In this document: positions 7,906 to 16,587 of the stretch, piece after piece
How the letters are laid out: each line of letters starts with the position of its first letter
How positions within the stretch are numbered: the stretch's first letter is position 1
Source: Halarchaeum rubridurum
GTDB taxonomy: Archaea; Halobacteriota; Halobacteria; Halobacteriales; Halobacteriaceae
Length of the DNA stretch: 64,000 bases
Direction of reading: 5' to 3'
Assembly (NCBI RefSeq): GCF_014647115.1
Contig: NZ_BMOO01000005.1
Span: 186,001-250,000, forward strand
Made by a program: the position numbers and the translations under genes
Notes under the pieces: generated by a model
What the model saw: the letters and a program-made list of their open reading frames with translations, nothing else
What the model was told of the DNA's origin: nothing
Database searches by the model: none

Positions 7906-9009
7906 GTGCGCTCGATATCCGGCGCCCGCGGCGGCGGCCAGCTCGTCCGCAGCGCCGCCGCGTTCGCCTGCCTGACCGGCGAGGCCGTCGCGGTGACGGA
8001 CGTTCGCGCCGCCCGCGAGACCCCCGGCCTGAAGCGCCAGCACGTCGCCGCACTCGACGCCCTCGCCGCGATCACGGACGCCGACCTCGACGGCGCGCGC
8101 GTCGGGTCCGAGCGCGTCGCCATCGACCCCGGTCCCGTCGCGGGCGGCGACGCGCGCGTCGAGATCGGGACCGCGGGCAGCGTCCCGCTCGTCGTCGACG
8201 CCGTCCTCCCGCTGGCCGCGCGCCTCGACGACCCCTTCCGGTTGACCGTCACCGGCGGGACGGACGTCCGCTGGGCCCCGCCGCTCGACTACCTCCGGTG
8301 CGTGAAACTCCCGCTCCTGCGTGCGCACGGCCTCGACGCCTCGCTCACCTGCGAGCGCCGCGGCTTCTACCCCGCGGGCGGCGGCGCGGTGACGCTCACG
8401 CTCCGGCCGTCCGACCTCGATTCGCTCTCGCTTTCGGCGCGCGGCGCGCGTCGGGGAATCGACGTCCGCTCGGTGGCGAGCGAGTCGCTCGCGGACGCCG
8501 ACGTGGCCGAGCGGCAGGCGGACGCGGCGCGCGACGCCCTCCCCGGCGACGGCGAGACGTCGGTCGCGTACGTGCCGGCGGACTCGCCCGGGTCGGTCGT
8601 GACGCTCGTCGCCCGGTACGCGGGGGTCCGCGCGGGCTTCTCGGCGCTCGGGGAGCGCGGGAAACCCGCAGACGACGTCGCCCGCGAGGCCGTCGCCGCC
8701 TTCGAGGCCTTCGAGGCGACGGCGGCGAGCGTCGATACGCACCTCGCGGACCAGCTCCTCCCGTTCGCGGCGCTCGCGGGCGGCGAGTACGTCGCGCCCG
8801 AACGGACCGCGCACCTGGAGACGCACGCGGCCCTGCTCGAAACGTTCGGGGTGGACGTGACGCTCGCAAACGACGCGGACGGCGAAACGAAAGGGCGGGG
8901 AGACACGACGAAAGGGGAGGGGGACGCGAGAGCGGGCGACGGGACCGAAAGCGACGGAGATACCGACGGGCCCGTGCGGGTGCGCGTCGCGCCGGGCTTC
9001 AGTCGGTGA
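7906..9009 (+). CDS. rtcA: RNA 3'-terminal phosphate cyclase
   Basis: 367 residues from GTG 7906, chosen because the family begins almost directly with the GxRGGGQ(L/V)xR motif (here GARGGGQLVRS). The enzyme converts RNA 3'-phosphate to a 2',3'-cyclic phosphate using ATP through an enzyme-AMP intermediate. Other landmarks are PGLKRQHVAAL, GGTDVRWAPPLDYLR, RRGFYPAGGG and HLADQLLPFAALAGG. The histidine in TAHLETHAALLE near the C-terminus is in the position of the adenylylated residue. Odd: a Gly/Asp/Lys-rich insertion (about 325-360) interrupts the C-terminus before a last strand VRVRVAPGF. The 3' end overlaps the convergent permease gene by 11 nt. Confidence 0.93.
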   Translation: MRSISGARGGGQLVRSAAAFACLTGEAVAVTDVRAARETPGLKRQHVAALDALAAITDADLDGARVGSERVAIDPGPVAGGDARVEIGTAGSVPLVVDAVLPLAARLDDPFRLTVTGGTDVRWAPPLDYLRCVKLPLLRAHGLDASLTCERRGFYPAGGGAVTLTLRPSDLDSLSLSARGARRGIDVRSVASESLADADVAERQADAARDALPGDGETSVAYVPADSPGSVVTLVARYAGVRAGFSALGERGKPADDVAREAVAAFEAFEATAASVDTHLADQLLPFAALAGGEYVAPERTAHLETHAALLETFGVDVTLANDADGETKGRGDTTKGEGDARAGDGTESDGDTDGPVRVRVAPGFSR

Positions 9010-9778
9010 GGCCGTAGCCGCGCTTGAAGAGCGCGACGTCGACGGCGAGGACGACGGCGGTGAGGCCGACGAGGACGCCGAGGGCCTCGTTCACCGGGAT
9101 GTCGGACACCCCGAGGACGCCGTAGCGGACGCCGTTGACCATGTAGACCATCGGGTTGAGGTAGGAGGCGGTGAGCGCCGCGCCGCTGAGGGCGTCGAGG
9201 GAGTAGAAGACGCCGCCGAAGAAGACGAGCGGCCGGAGGATGAACTGATTGAGGACCGTGAGGTGGTCGAAGTCCTCGGCGACGAGGCCGCCGACGACGC
9301 CGAGGCCCGCGAACAGCGTGGCGATCACGAGCAGGAAGACGACGGCGTAGACCGGGTGGGCGAGCGAGTGGACGGGCGTGAAGACCGCGCCGATGACCGC
9401 GATGAGGACGCCGATGATGATGCCGCGCAGCGCCGACGACGCGACGTAGCTGAACACCATCGAGCGATAGGAGAGCGGCGACGTCAGCGGCTCGTGGATG
9501 TACTCGTTCCACCGGCCGTGGAAGATGGAGAACGAGGCGTTCTCGAAGGCGTTCCCGATGGCCCCGAGGACGACGAGGCCGGGGAGGATGAACTGGATGT
9601 AGGGGACGCCGCGTATCTCCTGGATACGCGCGCCGAGGATGACGCCGAAGACGGAGAAGTAGAGGACGTTCGTGATGAACGGCGGGAGGAAGGTGTTCCA
9701 GGGACGCCGGAGGAAGCGCAGTATCTCGCGCTTCGTGAGCGTCTTCGTCCCCGTGGAGAGGAGGCCGCTCTCGCTCAT
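8999..9778 (-). CDS. ABC-2 type transporter permease
   Basis: 259 residues with six hydrophobic segments, matching the compact ABC-2 permease of DrrB/ABC-2 type. The N-terminal amphipathic part (TLTKREILRFLRRPWNTFLPPF) is followed by GARIQEIRGVPYIQFILPGL, the typical first loop, and FSIFHGRWNEYIHEPLTSPLS after helix 2. It is encoded directly after its ATPase with an ATGA overlap (9775-9778), so the pair forms a two-gene exporter. Substrate unknown. Its 3' end overlaps that of rtcA by 11 nt on the other strand. Confidence 0.92.
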   Translation of the reverse strand: MSESGLLSTGTKTLTKREILRFLRRPWNTFLPPFITNVLYFSVFGVILGARIQEIRGVPYIQFILPGLVVLGAIGNAFENASFSIFHGRWNEYIHEPLTSPLSYRSMVFSYVASSALRGIIIGVLIAVIGAVFTPVHSLAHPVYAVVFLLVIATLFAGLGVVGGLVAEDFDHLTVLNQFILRPLVFFGGVFYSLDALSGAALTASYLNPMVYMVNGVRYGVLGVSDIPVNEALGVLVGLTAVVLAVDVALFKRGYGLTD

Positions 9779-10812
9779 CGGCTCGCCTCCGCGGCGACGC
9801 GCTCGTCGCCGTCGCCGTCACCGTCCGCGTCCGCGTCTCCATTACCGCTCCCCGCGCCATCGCTCGACCTGCTCGTCGCTCCGTCGTCCGCGCCCTCCTC
9901 GCGGCGCGTCAGGTCGACGAACACCTCCTCGAGCGAGGTGCGCTCGATGTCGATGTCGAGGGGGGTGTGGCCCGCGGCTTCGAGTTGCCGGAGGACGCTC
10001 GGGACGACCTCGCTCGCGCTCGTCGCGCGGACGCGGAGCGCGTCGCCCTCGACCGTCACGCTCTCGACCCGCTCGTCGTCGAACGCCGGGGCGTCCCCGA
10101 CGTCGCGCTCGCAGTAGACGGTGAGGGTGTCGCTGCCCTTCTCCGTGAGCTCGTCCGGCGTCGCCACCGTCACCTTCCGCCCGGAGTCGATTATCGCCAC
10201 CTCGTCGCAGAGTCGTTCGGCCTCCTCGATGTAGTGGGTGGTGAGGAGAATCGTCGTCCCCTCGTCGTTCAGGTCGGTGATGACCTCCCAGAGGTCGTGG
10301 CGCAACTCCACGTCGACGCCCGCCGTGGGCTCGTCGAGGATGAGGAGGTCGGGGTCCGTGACGAGGGCGCGCGCGAGCATGAAGCGGCGCTTCATCCCGC
10401 CGGAGAGCCAGTCGAAGCGGACGTCGCGCTTGTCGTAGATACCGACGCGCTTGAGCGCCTCGACGGCGCGCTCCTCGGCTTCGGCCTCGGGGACGCCGTG
10501 GTAGCCGGCCTTGTGGTGGAGGACCTCCTCGATGGGGAAGAACCGGTCGACGTTGAACTCCTGTGGGGCGAGCCCGATGGCGTCGCGTGCGCCCTGATAG
10601 TCCGCCTCGACGTCGTTACCGAACACTTCCGCGCGGCCGCCGGTCTTGCGGACGAGGCCGACGAGGACGTTGATGAAGGTCGTCTTCCCCGCGCCGTTCG
10701 GCCCGAGGAGGCCGAAGAACGACCCCTCGGGGACCGTGAGGTCGAGACCGTCGAGCGCCTGGACGTCGCCGTAGTCCTTCTCCAGACCCTCGACGCGGAT
10801 GGCTGGTGGCAT
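9775..10812 (-). CDS. ABC exporter ATP-binding protein
   Basis: 345 residues from the ATG ending at 10812; an upstream in-frame extension exists but the TATA-like CTTAAT at about 10838-10843 places transcription at the chosen ATG. Walker A GPNGAGKTT is near residues 37-45, the signature is WLSGGMKRRF, Walker B LLILDEPTAGVD and the switch region TTHYIEEAERLCD. These features put it in the DrrA/CcmA exporter group. The C-terminal 35 residues are a Gly/Asp/Ser-rich low-complexity tail, a type of insertion seen in several proteins of this window. Coupled to the permease by an ATGA overlap. Confidence 0.94.
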   Translation of the reverse strand: MPPAIRVEGLEKDYGDVQALDGLDLTVPEGSFFGLLGPNGAGKTTFINVLVGLVRKTGGRAEVFGNDVEADYQGARDAIGLAPQEFNVDRFFPIEEVLHHKAGYHGVPEAEAEERAVEALKRVGIYDKRDVRFDWLSGGMKRRFMLARALVTDPDLLILDEPTAGVDVELRHDLWEVITDLNDEGTTILLTTHYIEEAERLCDEVAIIDSGRKVTVATPDELTEKGSDTLTVYCERDVGDAPAFDDERVESVTVEGDALRVRATSASEVVPSVLRQLEAAGHTPLDIDIERTSLEEVFVDLTRREEGADDGATSRSSDGAGSGNGDADADGDGDGDERVAAEASR

Positions 10813-10917
10813 TCGTGTCCGAATGGAGGCGACGGCCCGGATTAAGACCGGCGGAACCCGGGCCATAACGCCGAGAACCGCGGGACGGAGTCACACGCGC
10901 CCGAGCATCTTTCCACG

Positions 10918-11016
10918 CGCTCGCCGTTCGGCGGACCCTCGCTTCGCTCGGTTCCGCTCGCGGGTCGTGCCGTCCCGCTCGCCGTTCGGCGGAACCTCGC
11001 TTCGCTCGGTTCCGCC
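10918..11016. repeat. Two direct copies of an about 40-nt hairpin-forming repeat
   Basis: Nearly identical copies lie at 10918-10957 and 10976-11015 (period 58). Each has the form CGCTCGCCGTTCGGCGGA followed by a CTCGCTTCGCTCGGTTCCGC segment; one base differs (C versus A). The second copy folds into a perfect 9-bp hairpin, GGCGGAACC (10988-10996) pairing with GGTTCCGCC (11008-11016), with an 11-nt loop. The first copy has a mismatch in that stem. A smaller CGCCG-TT-CGGCG hairpin is present in both. The pair sits between the ppc stop codon and the upstream end of the ABC operon. Confidence 0.85.
10988..11016 (-). terminator. Hairpin at the ppc stop codon, possible terminator
   Basis: The 9-bp perfect stem starts on the first base of the ppc stop codon when read on the minus strand. 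No T-run follows, so it is not a classical intrinsic terminator; it may instead stabilise the 3' end of the message or belong to an intergenic repeat family. Confidence 0.35.
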
Positions 11017-13733
11017 TACCCCGTGTTCTTCATCCCGGCCGCGATGCCCTTCACGGTGAGCCGCAGGGTCCGCTCGGCCTCGTCGGTGCGGTGGGTCCGT
11101 CGGAGGAGCGAGACCTGGAGGGCGTTGAGCGGGTCGACGTAGGGGTTGCGGCGTTCGAGGCTCTCGGCGAGCCAGTCGCGCCCGACGAGCTCCTCGGACT
11201 CCAGCACGTCGAGGACGGCGTCGCTCGCGCGCCCGTACTCGGTCTCGATGGTGGGGAAGATGCGCTCGCGGAGGTCGGGGTCGGCGAGCGCGGCGTACTC
11301 AGCGGCGACCTCCATCTCGGTGCGCGCGAGCGCCATCGAGGCGTTGTCGATTGTCGTGCGGAAGAAGGGCCACGCCTCGTACATCTCCCGCAGCGTCTCG
11401 ACGTCACCCCCGTCGTCGAGGTAGGCCTCGATGCCGGTACCGAGGCCGAACCACCCGGGGACGACGCAGCGAGATTGGGTCCACGAGAACACCCACGGGA
11501 TGGCGCGCAGGTCCTCGACGCTGCGCTCCGCGGAGCGACTCGCCGGCCGCGAACCCATGTTCAGCTCCTCGATGACGGTTATCGGGGTCGCCTGCTCGAA
11601 GTAGGAGACGAACCCCTCGGTGTCGAGGAGGCCCCGGTAGGCCTCGCGGGCCGCGGGCGCCATCGTCTCCATCGCCTCGACCCACTCCGGGTCGATGTCG
11701 TCGCCCCGGTCGCTCGCGACGTCGCGCTCGCCCCGCGAGACCGCGTCGTAGCGCGCGCGGAGCTGGGCGTTCAGCATCTGTTCGAGGTTCCGCTCGGCGA
11801 TGTAGGGGTTGCCGTAGGTGTCCGCGATGGACTCGCCCTGCTGGGTGAACTTCACCTCGCCAGTGACCGTCTCGGGCGGGAGGGCGAGGAGGGCCTCGTT
11901 CATCGGGCCGCCGCCGCGGGAGATCGAGCCGCCCCGACCGTGGAAGAGCCGAAGCTCGACGCCGAGGTCGTCCGTGATGTCGGCGAGCTTCCGCTGGGCC
12001 TCGTTGAGCGCCCAGTTCGCGGCCAAAAAGCCGTTCTCCTTGTTCGAGTCCGAATACCCCAACATGACCTCCTGGACGTTCCCGCGGGCGTCGACGGCGG
12101 CGCTGTAGGCCTCGTTGTCGAAGAGGGTCTCCATCGTCTCGCGGGCGTTCCCGAGCGCGGACTCCGTTTCGAGCAGCGGGACGACGTCGAGCCCGCAGTG
12201 CCCGGGGAGGTCGACGACGCCCGCCTGGTCCGCGAAGAAGAGCACTTCGAGGACGTGGCTCGGGCGCTCGGTCATGCTGATGCAGTAGGTGTCGATGGCG
12301 GCCTCGCCGTACTCGTCGTGCCAGTCGCCGAGCGCGTCGAAGCGCGAGCAGACGCGCGTCGCCTCCTCGGAGAGTCCCTCCGTGTCCGCGAGGTCGAGGA
12401 CGGCCTCCTCCTGGAGCATCGCCTCGGTGAGGAACTCGACGCGCTCGTCCTCGTCCATCCCCGCGTAGTCGACGCCCTCGCGTTCGAGGGTCTCCTCCAG
12501 CGTCCCGGTGTGCATCTCCTGGTGGTCGCGGAGGTCGAGGCTGGCGAGGTGGAAGCGGAAGGTACGGACCTGCCGTTCGAGGGGGTCGAGGTACTCGTCG
12601 GCGATGCGGTCCGCGCCGTTCGCGCGCAGGGCGTCCTCGACGACGTCGATGTCCGCGAGGAACTCATCAGCGTCGTCGTAGCCGCCGGGACGGACGTCGC
12701 GGATGCGCGCGAGGCGACGCCACATGACGAGCACCTTCTGACGCAGCGGTTCGTCCGGGTAGCGCTCGCGGGTCTCCGAGACGAGCGACGGCACGCGTTC
12801 GGCGTCGCGGTTGAGCGACTCTTCGACCTGCTCTAGGTCCATCCGCGAGGCGTCCTGGCTGAGCACGCCGGAGACGTCGTCGAGCGCCTCGCGGTACTTC
12901 TCGACGACGATGTGGCGCTGGCGCTCGAGGGTCTTGCTCGTCACCTCCGGGGTGACGTAGGGGTTGCCGTCGCGGTCGCTCCCCGCCCACGAGCGGAAGT
13001 CGAGGATTTCGGGGACGGCGGGCGGGTCGTCGTACTGTTCGGCGAGGGCGTTCTCCAGGCGGTCGTACACCTCGGGAATCTGGTCGAAGATGGCGTTGGC
13101 GAGGTACCAGTGGACGTTCCGGGCCTCGTCGAAGGGCTCGGGGCGTCTGTCGCGCACCTGCTTGGTCGTCCAGAGGCTCTCGACGAGCGCGTCGAGGCGC
13201 GCGAGCTTGTTCGCCTGCTCGCGCTCGGTGAGGCGGTGCTGGTCGAGTTCTTCGAGGAGGTCCGTCACGCGCACGAGCGTCGCCTTCACGGTCTTGCGGC
13301 GGGCCTCCGTCGGGTGGGCGGTGAAGGTCGGGACGACACGGACCGCGTCGAGGACGTCGGCGACGTCGTCCGCGCTCGCGCCCCGCTCGGCGAGGGTCTC
13401 GACGGCCGCGGGGAGGCCGTCGGCGAGCGTCCCCGCGTCCTCGCCCTCGCGGAGCGAGCGGACGCGCTCGCGCTCCTCCGCGAGGTTCACGAGCTCGAAG
13501 TAGGTGGTGAACGCGCGGGCGACCGAGGCGTTGACGGCCTCGTCGTTCGCCTCGACGAGCCGCTGGAGGGCCTCCCGGCTCGCGGCGTCGCCGCGTCGAT
13601 AGTCGATCGCCGCCGTCCGGGCGTCCTCGACGGCATCGAACGCCGCCGGCGAGGCGTGGCGCTCGACGGCGTCGCCGAGCAGCTCCCCCAGTTCGCGGAC
13701 GTCCTGCCGAACGCTCCGTCCGTGTAAGTCCAT
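11016..13733 (-). CDS. ppc: Phosphoenolpyruvate carboxylase
   Basis: 905 residues from the ATG ending at 13733. The enzyme carboxylates PEP with bicarbonate to oxaloacetate, refilling the citric acid cycle. Landmarks of the bacterial-type family are all present: catalytic histidine in FTAHPTE (137-143), GSDRDGNPYVT, the mobile-loop region GYSDSNKENG, FHGRGGSISRGGGP, the TQQGESI stretch, LNMGSRPASR, SWTQSR and the C-terminal end LRLTVKGIAAGMKNTG. Length is that of bacterial and haloarchaeal PEPC, not the shorter archaeal type. The open frame continues upstream but the TATA box at 13759-13765 fixes this ATG. Confidence 0.97.
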   Translation of the reverse strand: MDLHGRSVRQDVRELGELLGDAVERHASPAAFDAVEDARTAAIDYRRGDAASREALQRLVEANDEAVNASVARAFTTYFELVNLAEERERVRSLREGEDAGTLADGLPAAVETLAERGASADDVADVLDAVRVVPTFTAHPTEARRKTVKATLVRVTDLLEELDQHRLTEREQANKLARLDALVESLWTTKQVRDRRPEPFDEARNVHWYLANAIFDQIPEVYDRLENALAEQYDDPPAVPEILDFRSWAGSDRDGNPYVTPEVTSKTLERQRHIVVEKYREALDDVSGVLSQDASRMDLEQVEESLNRDAERVPSLVSETRERYPDEPLRQKVLVMWRRLARIRDVRPGGYDDADEFLADIDVVEDALRANGADRIADEYLDPLERQVRTFRFHLASLDLRDHQEMHTGTLEETLEREGVDYAGMDEDERVEFLTEAMLQEEAVLDLADTEGLSEEATRVCSRFDALGDWHDEYGEAAIDTYCISMTERPSHVLEVLFFADQAGVVDLPGHCGLDVVPLLETESALGNARETMETLFDNEAYSAAVDARGNVQEVMLGYSDSNKENGFLAANWALNEAQRKLADITDDLGVELRLFHGRGGSISRGGGPMNEALLALPPETVTGEVKFTQQGESIADTYGNPYIAERNLEQMLNAQLRARYDAVSRGERDVASDRGDDIDPEWVEAMETMAPAAREAYRGLLDTEGFVSYFEQATPITVIEELNMGSRPASRSAERSVEDLRAIPWVFSWTQSRCVVPGWFGLGTGIEAYLDDGGDVETLREMYEAWPFFRTTIDNASMALARTEMEVAAEYAALADPDLRERIFPTIETEYGRASDAVLDVLESEELVGRDWLAESLERRNPYVDPLNALQVSLLRRTHRTDEAERTLRLTVKGIAAGMKNTG

Positions 13734-13758
13734 GGTACGCCATTCCGCGGCGTGCTCC

Positions 13759-13765
13759 CTATAAA
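13759..13765 (-). promoter_or_regulatory. TATA box of ppc
   Basis: On the minus strand TTTATAG lies 26-32 nt before the ppc ATG (13733), so the transcript starts at or just before the ATG and is leaderless. This decides the start codon. Confidence 0.75.
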
Positions 13766-13860
13766 CCACCGGCTTCTTCCAGTATTGCCACGGACCCGAG
13801 TTAACGCTGTGACGCCCGGGGTGCCACAACCTTTTGGAGCGTTCGGCGAGGCGAGTGAGT

Positions 13861-15759
13861 ATGAAGCCGCGCCGACGGGTGATCGACCGCCTCGGCCCGC
13901 TCGCCCTCGGAATCGCCGGGTTCGTCGCGCTCGCCGTCCCGGTCGTCGACCTCGTCCTCTTCGCCGGTCGCGGAGCGGCCGCGCTCCCGACACTCGCCGA
14001 GAACGCCCTCCCGACGCTCTGCGGTGTCCTCCTCGTCGCGGTCGCGTACTGGCTCGCCGCCGGGGGGACGCGCCCCGGGGAGAGCCGCCGGGTCGTGGGC
14101 TGGTGTCTCGGTGCCGTCGCGGTCGTCGCCGCCCTCCACGCGTGGCTGTTCGGCCTCGGCCGCCTCGCCGCGGACGGCGTGCGCCCGTACGCGATTACCG
14201 CCAACGCCGTCGCGGCCGCGGGCGTCGGCGGTCTGCTCGCCGGCGTCTACGACGTCCGCCGGGGGCGTCGTGCCGACGGGGCCGACGCCGACGCGGCCGC
14301 CACCGACGAGGCGGGGGCCGAGCGCGAACACCTCGCGGCGCTCTTCGAGGGGACGACCGACTGCGTCCTCCACGTCGCCTACCGGGAGCGGGGACCCGTC
14401 GCGCGGGCCGCCAACGAGGCCTTCGAGGAGACCTTCGGCTACGACGAGGCCGACGTCGTCGGCCGGCCGCTCGCCGACCTCATCGTTCCCGGCGGCGAGG
14501 GCGAGACGCGCGTCCCGGACTTCGAGCGCCGCGTCCGCAACGGCGAGTCCTTCGAGACCGAGGTCACGCGCGACACCGCCGACGGCCCCCGGCGCTTCCT
14601 GCTCCGGCTCGTTCCCCTCGACCCGCCCGGGGAGGCGTACGCCGTCTACACGGACATCACGGACCGCAAGCGCCTCCACGAGGAAATCGCGGACCGGAAC
14701 CGTGTCGAGTACCTCCACCGCGTCGTCTCCGACCTCGCGGACGTCGACGACGCGGCCGCCGTCGCGGACGTCGTGTTGGACGCCGCGACCGAGACGTTCG
14801 ACAGCGAGGTCGCGTGCGTCGTCGTCGACGGCGACGTCGTCGCCTCGCGGGAGACGGACGGGGACGTCGTCGCCGCCGACGCCATCGGGGCGCTGGAGGA
14901 CGCCGTCGCCCGGGAGCGCTCGGTCGTCACGACCGCCGACGACCGGGCGGTGCTCACCATCCCCATCGGCGACCGCGGCGTCGTCCAACTCGGCACGACG
15001 GGGTCGTTCGACGACCGCGACCGGCGCGTCGGCGACCTCCTCGGGACGCACGCCGCGGAGACGCTCGCGCGCATCGCCCGCGACCGCGAGGTCCGCGCGG
15101 AACGCGAGCGCCTGGAGTTCGTCAACCGCGTGCTCCGTCACACCCTCCTGAACGGGATGAACGTCGTCCGGGGCCGCCTCGACCTGCTCGACGGACACGT
15201 CGAGGACGCGTACGCGGAGCACCGGCGGACGGCCGCGGCGCGCGTCGAGGAGATGATTACCCGCGTCGAGACGATGCGCTCGTTCACGAACGCTGTCGTC
15301 GCCGACGACCCCGACCTCCGCCCGGTCGCGCTCGACGACGTCCTCGCCGACGAGGTCGAGCGGGTGCGCGGGGACTACCCGGGGGCGGACATCGCCGTCG
15401 AGGGCGACCTCCCGGCGCTCGACGTCCTCGCCGACGACCTCCTCGGGGAGGTGCTCGCGAACCTCCTGACGAACGCCGTCCAGCACAACGACCGCGAGCA
15501 CCCGACGGTCCGGGTGGCGGCGTCGGTCGACCCCGAGACGGTGACCGTGGCCGTCCGCGACGACGGGCCGGGGGTCCCGGACGCCGAGAAGGAACGCATC
15601 TTCGAGAAGGGGATGGAGGGCCTGCAAAACCCCGGGGACGGCTTCGGGCTCTACCTCGTGGCCGAGGCCGTCGAGCGCTACGGCGGGGAGATAACCGTCC
15701 GCGACAACGACCCGCGCGGGGCCGTCTTCGAAGTCACGCTCGAACGCGCCGACGCCTGA
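13861..15759 (+). CDS. Membrane sensor histidine kinase with PAS and GAF domains
   Basis: 632 residues from ATG 13861; a TATA-like CCTTTTGG at about 13830-13837 supports this start. About four membrane helices (residues 15-135) are followed by a PAS domain (about 160-275, ending DITDRKRLHEEI), a GAF-like domain (about 285-415), a phosphoacceptor helix with H427 in RVLRHTLLNGMN, and an HATPase domain with N-box LLTNAVQHND, G1 DDGPGVPDAEK and G2 DGFGLYLV. The HalX response regulator at 15935 follows on the same strand after 175 nt and is the obvious candidate partner. The signal sensed is unknown. Confidence 0.93.
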   Translation: MKPRRRVIDRLGPLALGIAGFVALAVPVVDLVLFAGRGAAALPTLAENALPTLCGVLLVAVAYWLAAGGTRPGESRRVVGWCLGAVAVVAALHAWLFGLGRLAADGVRPYAITANAVAAAGVGGLLAGVYDVRRGRRADGADADAAATDEAGAEREHLAALFEGTTDCVLHVAYRERGPVARAANEAFEETFGYDEADVVGRPLADLIVPGGEGETRVPDFERRVRNGESFETEVTRDTADGPRRFLLRLVPLDPPGEAYAVYTDITDRKRLHEEIADRNRVEYLHRVVSDLADVDDAAAVADVVLDAATETFDSEVACVVVDGDVVASRETDGDVVAADAIGALEDAVARERSVVTTADDRAVLTIPIGDRGVVQLGTTGSFDDRDRRVGDLLGTHAAETLARIARDREVRAERERLEFVNRVLRHTLLNGMNVVRGRLDLLDGHVEDAYAEHRRTAAARVEEMITRVETMRSFTNAVVADDPDLRPVALDDVLADEVERVRGDYPGADIAVEGDLPALDVLADDLLGEVLANLLTNAVQHNDREHPTVRVAASVDPETVTVAVRDDGPGVPDAEKERIFEKGMEGLQNPGDGFGLYLVAEAVERYGGEITVRDNDPRGAVFEVTLERADA

Positions 15760-15934
15760 CGGCTCGGGACTCACCCCGTTCCCCGCCTCCGTGTCCGGAC
15801 ACACCCGCGGCCGCGCTCGACGTCTCCCGCCGCGCACACGCGGGCAGCGTGAAACCGCGGCGGGAAAGCCATAAGACTATACTGCCGGGCGGACGTACTA
15901 GCCCCAACGCGACCTCCCCCACTCCCCCCTCACT

Positions 15935-16540
15935 ATGCCATCCGACGACGATCCGGGCCACGGCGACGCCTCCGATGCGGACGAGCGCGGTCTCCCCACC
16001 GTCCTCGCCGTCGACGACGATCAGGATCTCGCCGACACCTACGCCATCTGGCTCCGCGACGACTACGACGTCCGCACCGCATACGACGGCGAGAGCGCCC
16101 TGGAAACCATCGACGACGCCGTCGATGTCGTGCTCCTTGATCGCCGCATGCCCGACATGTCCGGCGGCGAGGTGCTCGACCGTATCCGCGAGGCCGGCTA
16201 CGACGTTCGGGTCTCCATGCTCACCGCCGTCGAACCCGACGTCGACATCGTCGACATGGGCTTCGACGAGTACCTCGTGAAGCCCGTCACCCGCGAGGAC
16301 GTCGTTGACGTCGTTGAGCGCCTCCTCGCGCGCGCCGACTACGACGACGACGTACAGGAGTACTTCGCCGTCTCCGAGAAGGTCGCCACCTTGGAGGCCG
16401 AACTCTCCCCCGAGGAGCGCTCGGAGAGCGACGAGTACCAGCGACTCGCGGACCGGAAGACGGAGTTGGAGGACGTGGTTGACGAGGAGCTGATGGAGAT
16501 GCAGGACTTCGAGGACGCGTTCCGCGAGATCGAGGGGTAG
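15935..16540 (+). CDS. HalX-domain response regulator
   Basis: 201 residues. Receiver domain at about 22-130 with acidic cluster VDDDQD, phosphoacceptor D69 in VVLLDRRMPDMSGG and switch lysine K116 in YLVKPV. A HalX helical domain follows (about 140-195), ending in an acidic coiled stretch (RKTELEDVVDEELMEMQDFEDAF). No DNA-binding domain. A TATA-like ACTATACT at about 15875-15882 suggests its own promoter although the histidine kinase gene lies directly upstream. Very similar to the orphan regulator at 5211, so the two probably arose by duplication. Confidence 0.93.
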   Translation: MPSDDDPGHGDASDADERGLPTVLAVDDDQDLADTYAIWLRDDYDVRTAYDGESALETIDDAVDVVLLDRRMPDMSGGEVLDRIREAGYDVRVSMLTAVEPDVDIVDMGFDEYLVKPVTREDVVDVVERLLARADYDDDVQEYFAVSEKVATLEAELSPEERSESDEYQRLADRKTELEDVVDEELMEMQDFEDAFREIEG

Positions 16541-16587
16541 GGCGTTTTAGGCGACGCCGATATAGTAAACCGGCTTCGGCTTGCCGT

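Noticed and set aside
11091-12836. Long + strand frames opposite ppc
   Set aside because: They mirror the codon pattern of ppc on the minus strand, and their translations show no fold or family signature.
13734-14204. N-terminal extension of ppc by 157 codons
   Set aside because: The TATA box at 13759-13765 lies inside the extension and would place transcription at the later ATG; the extension has no similarity to PEPC and overlaps the divergent kinase gene.
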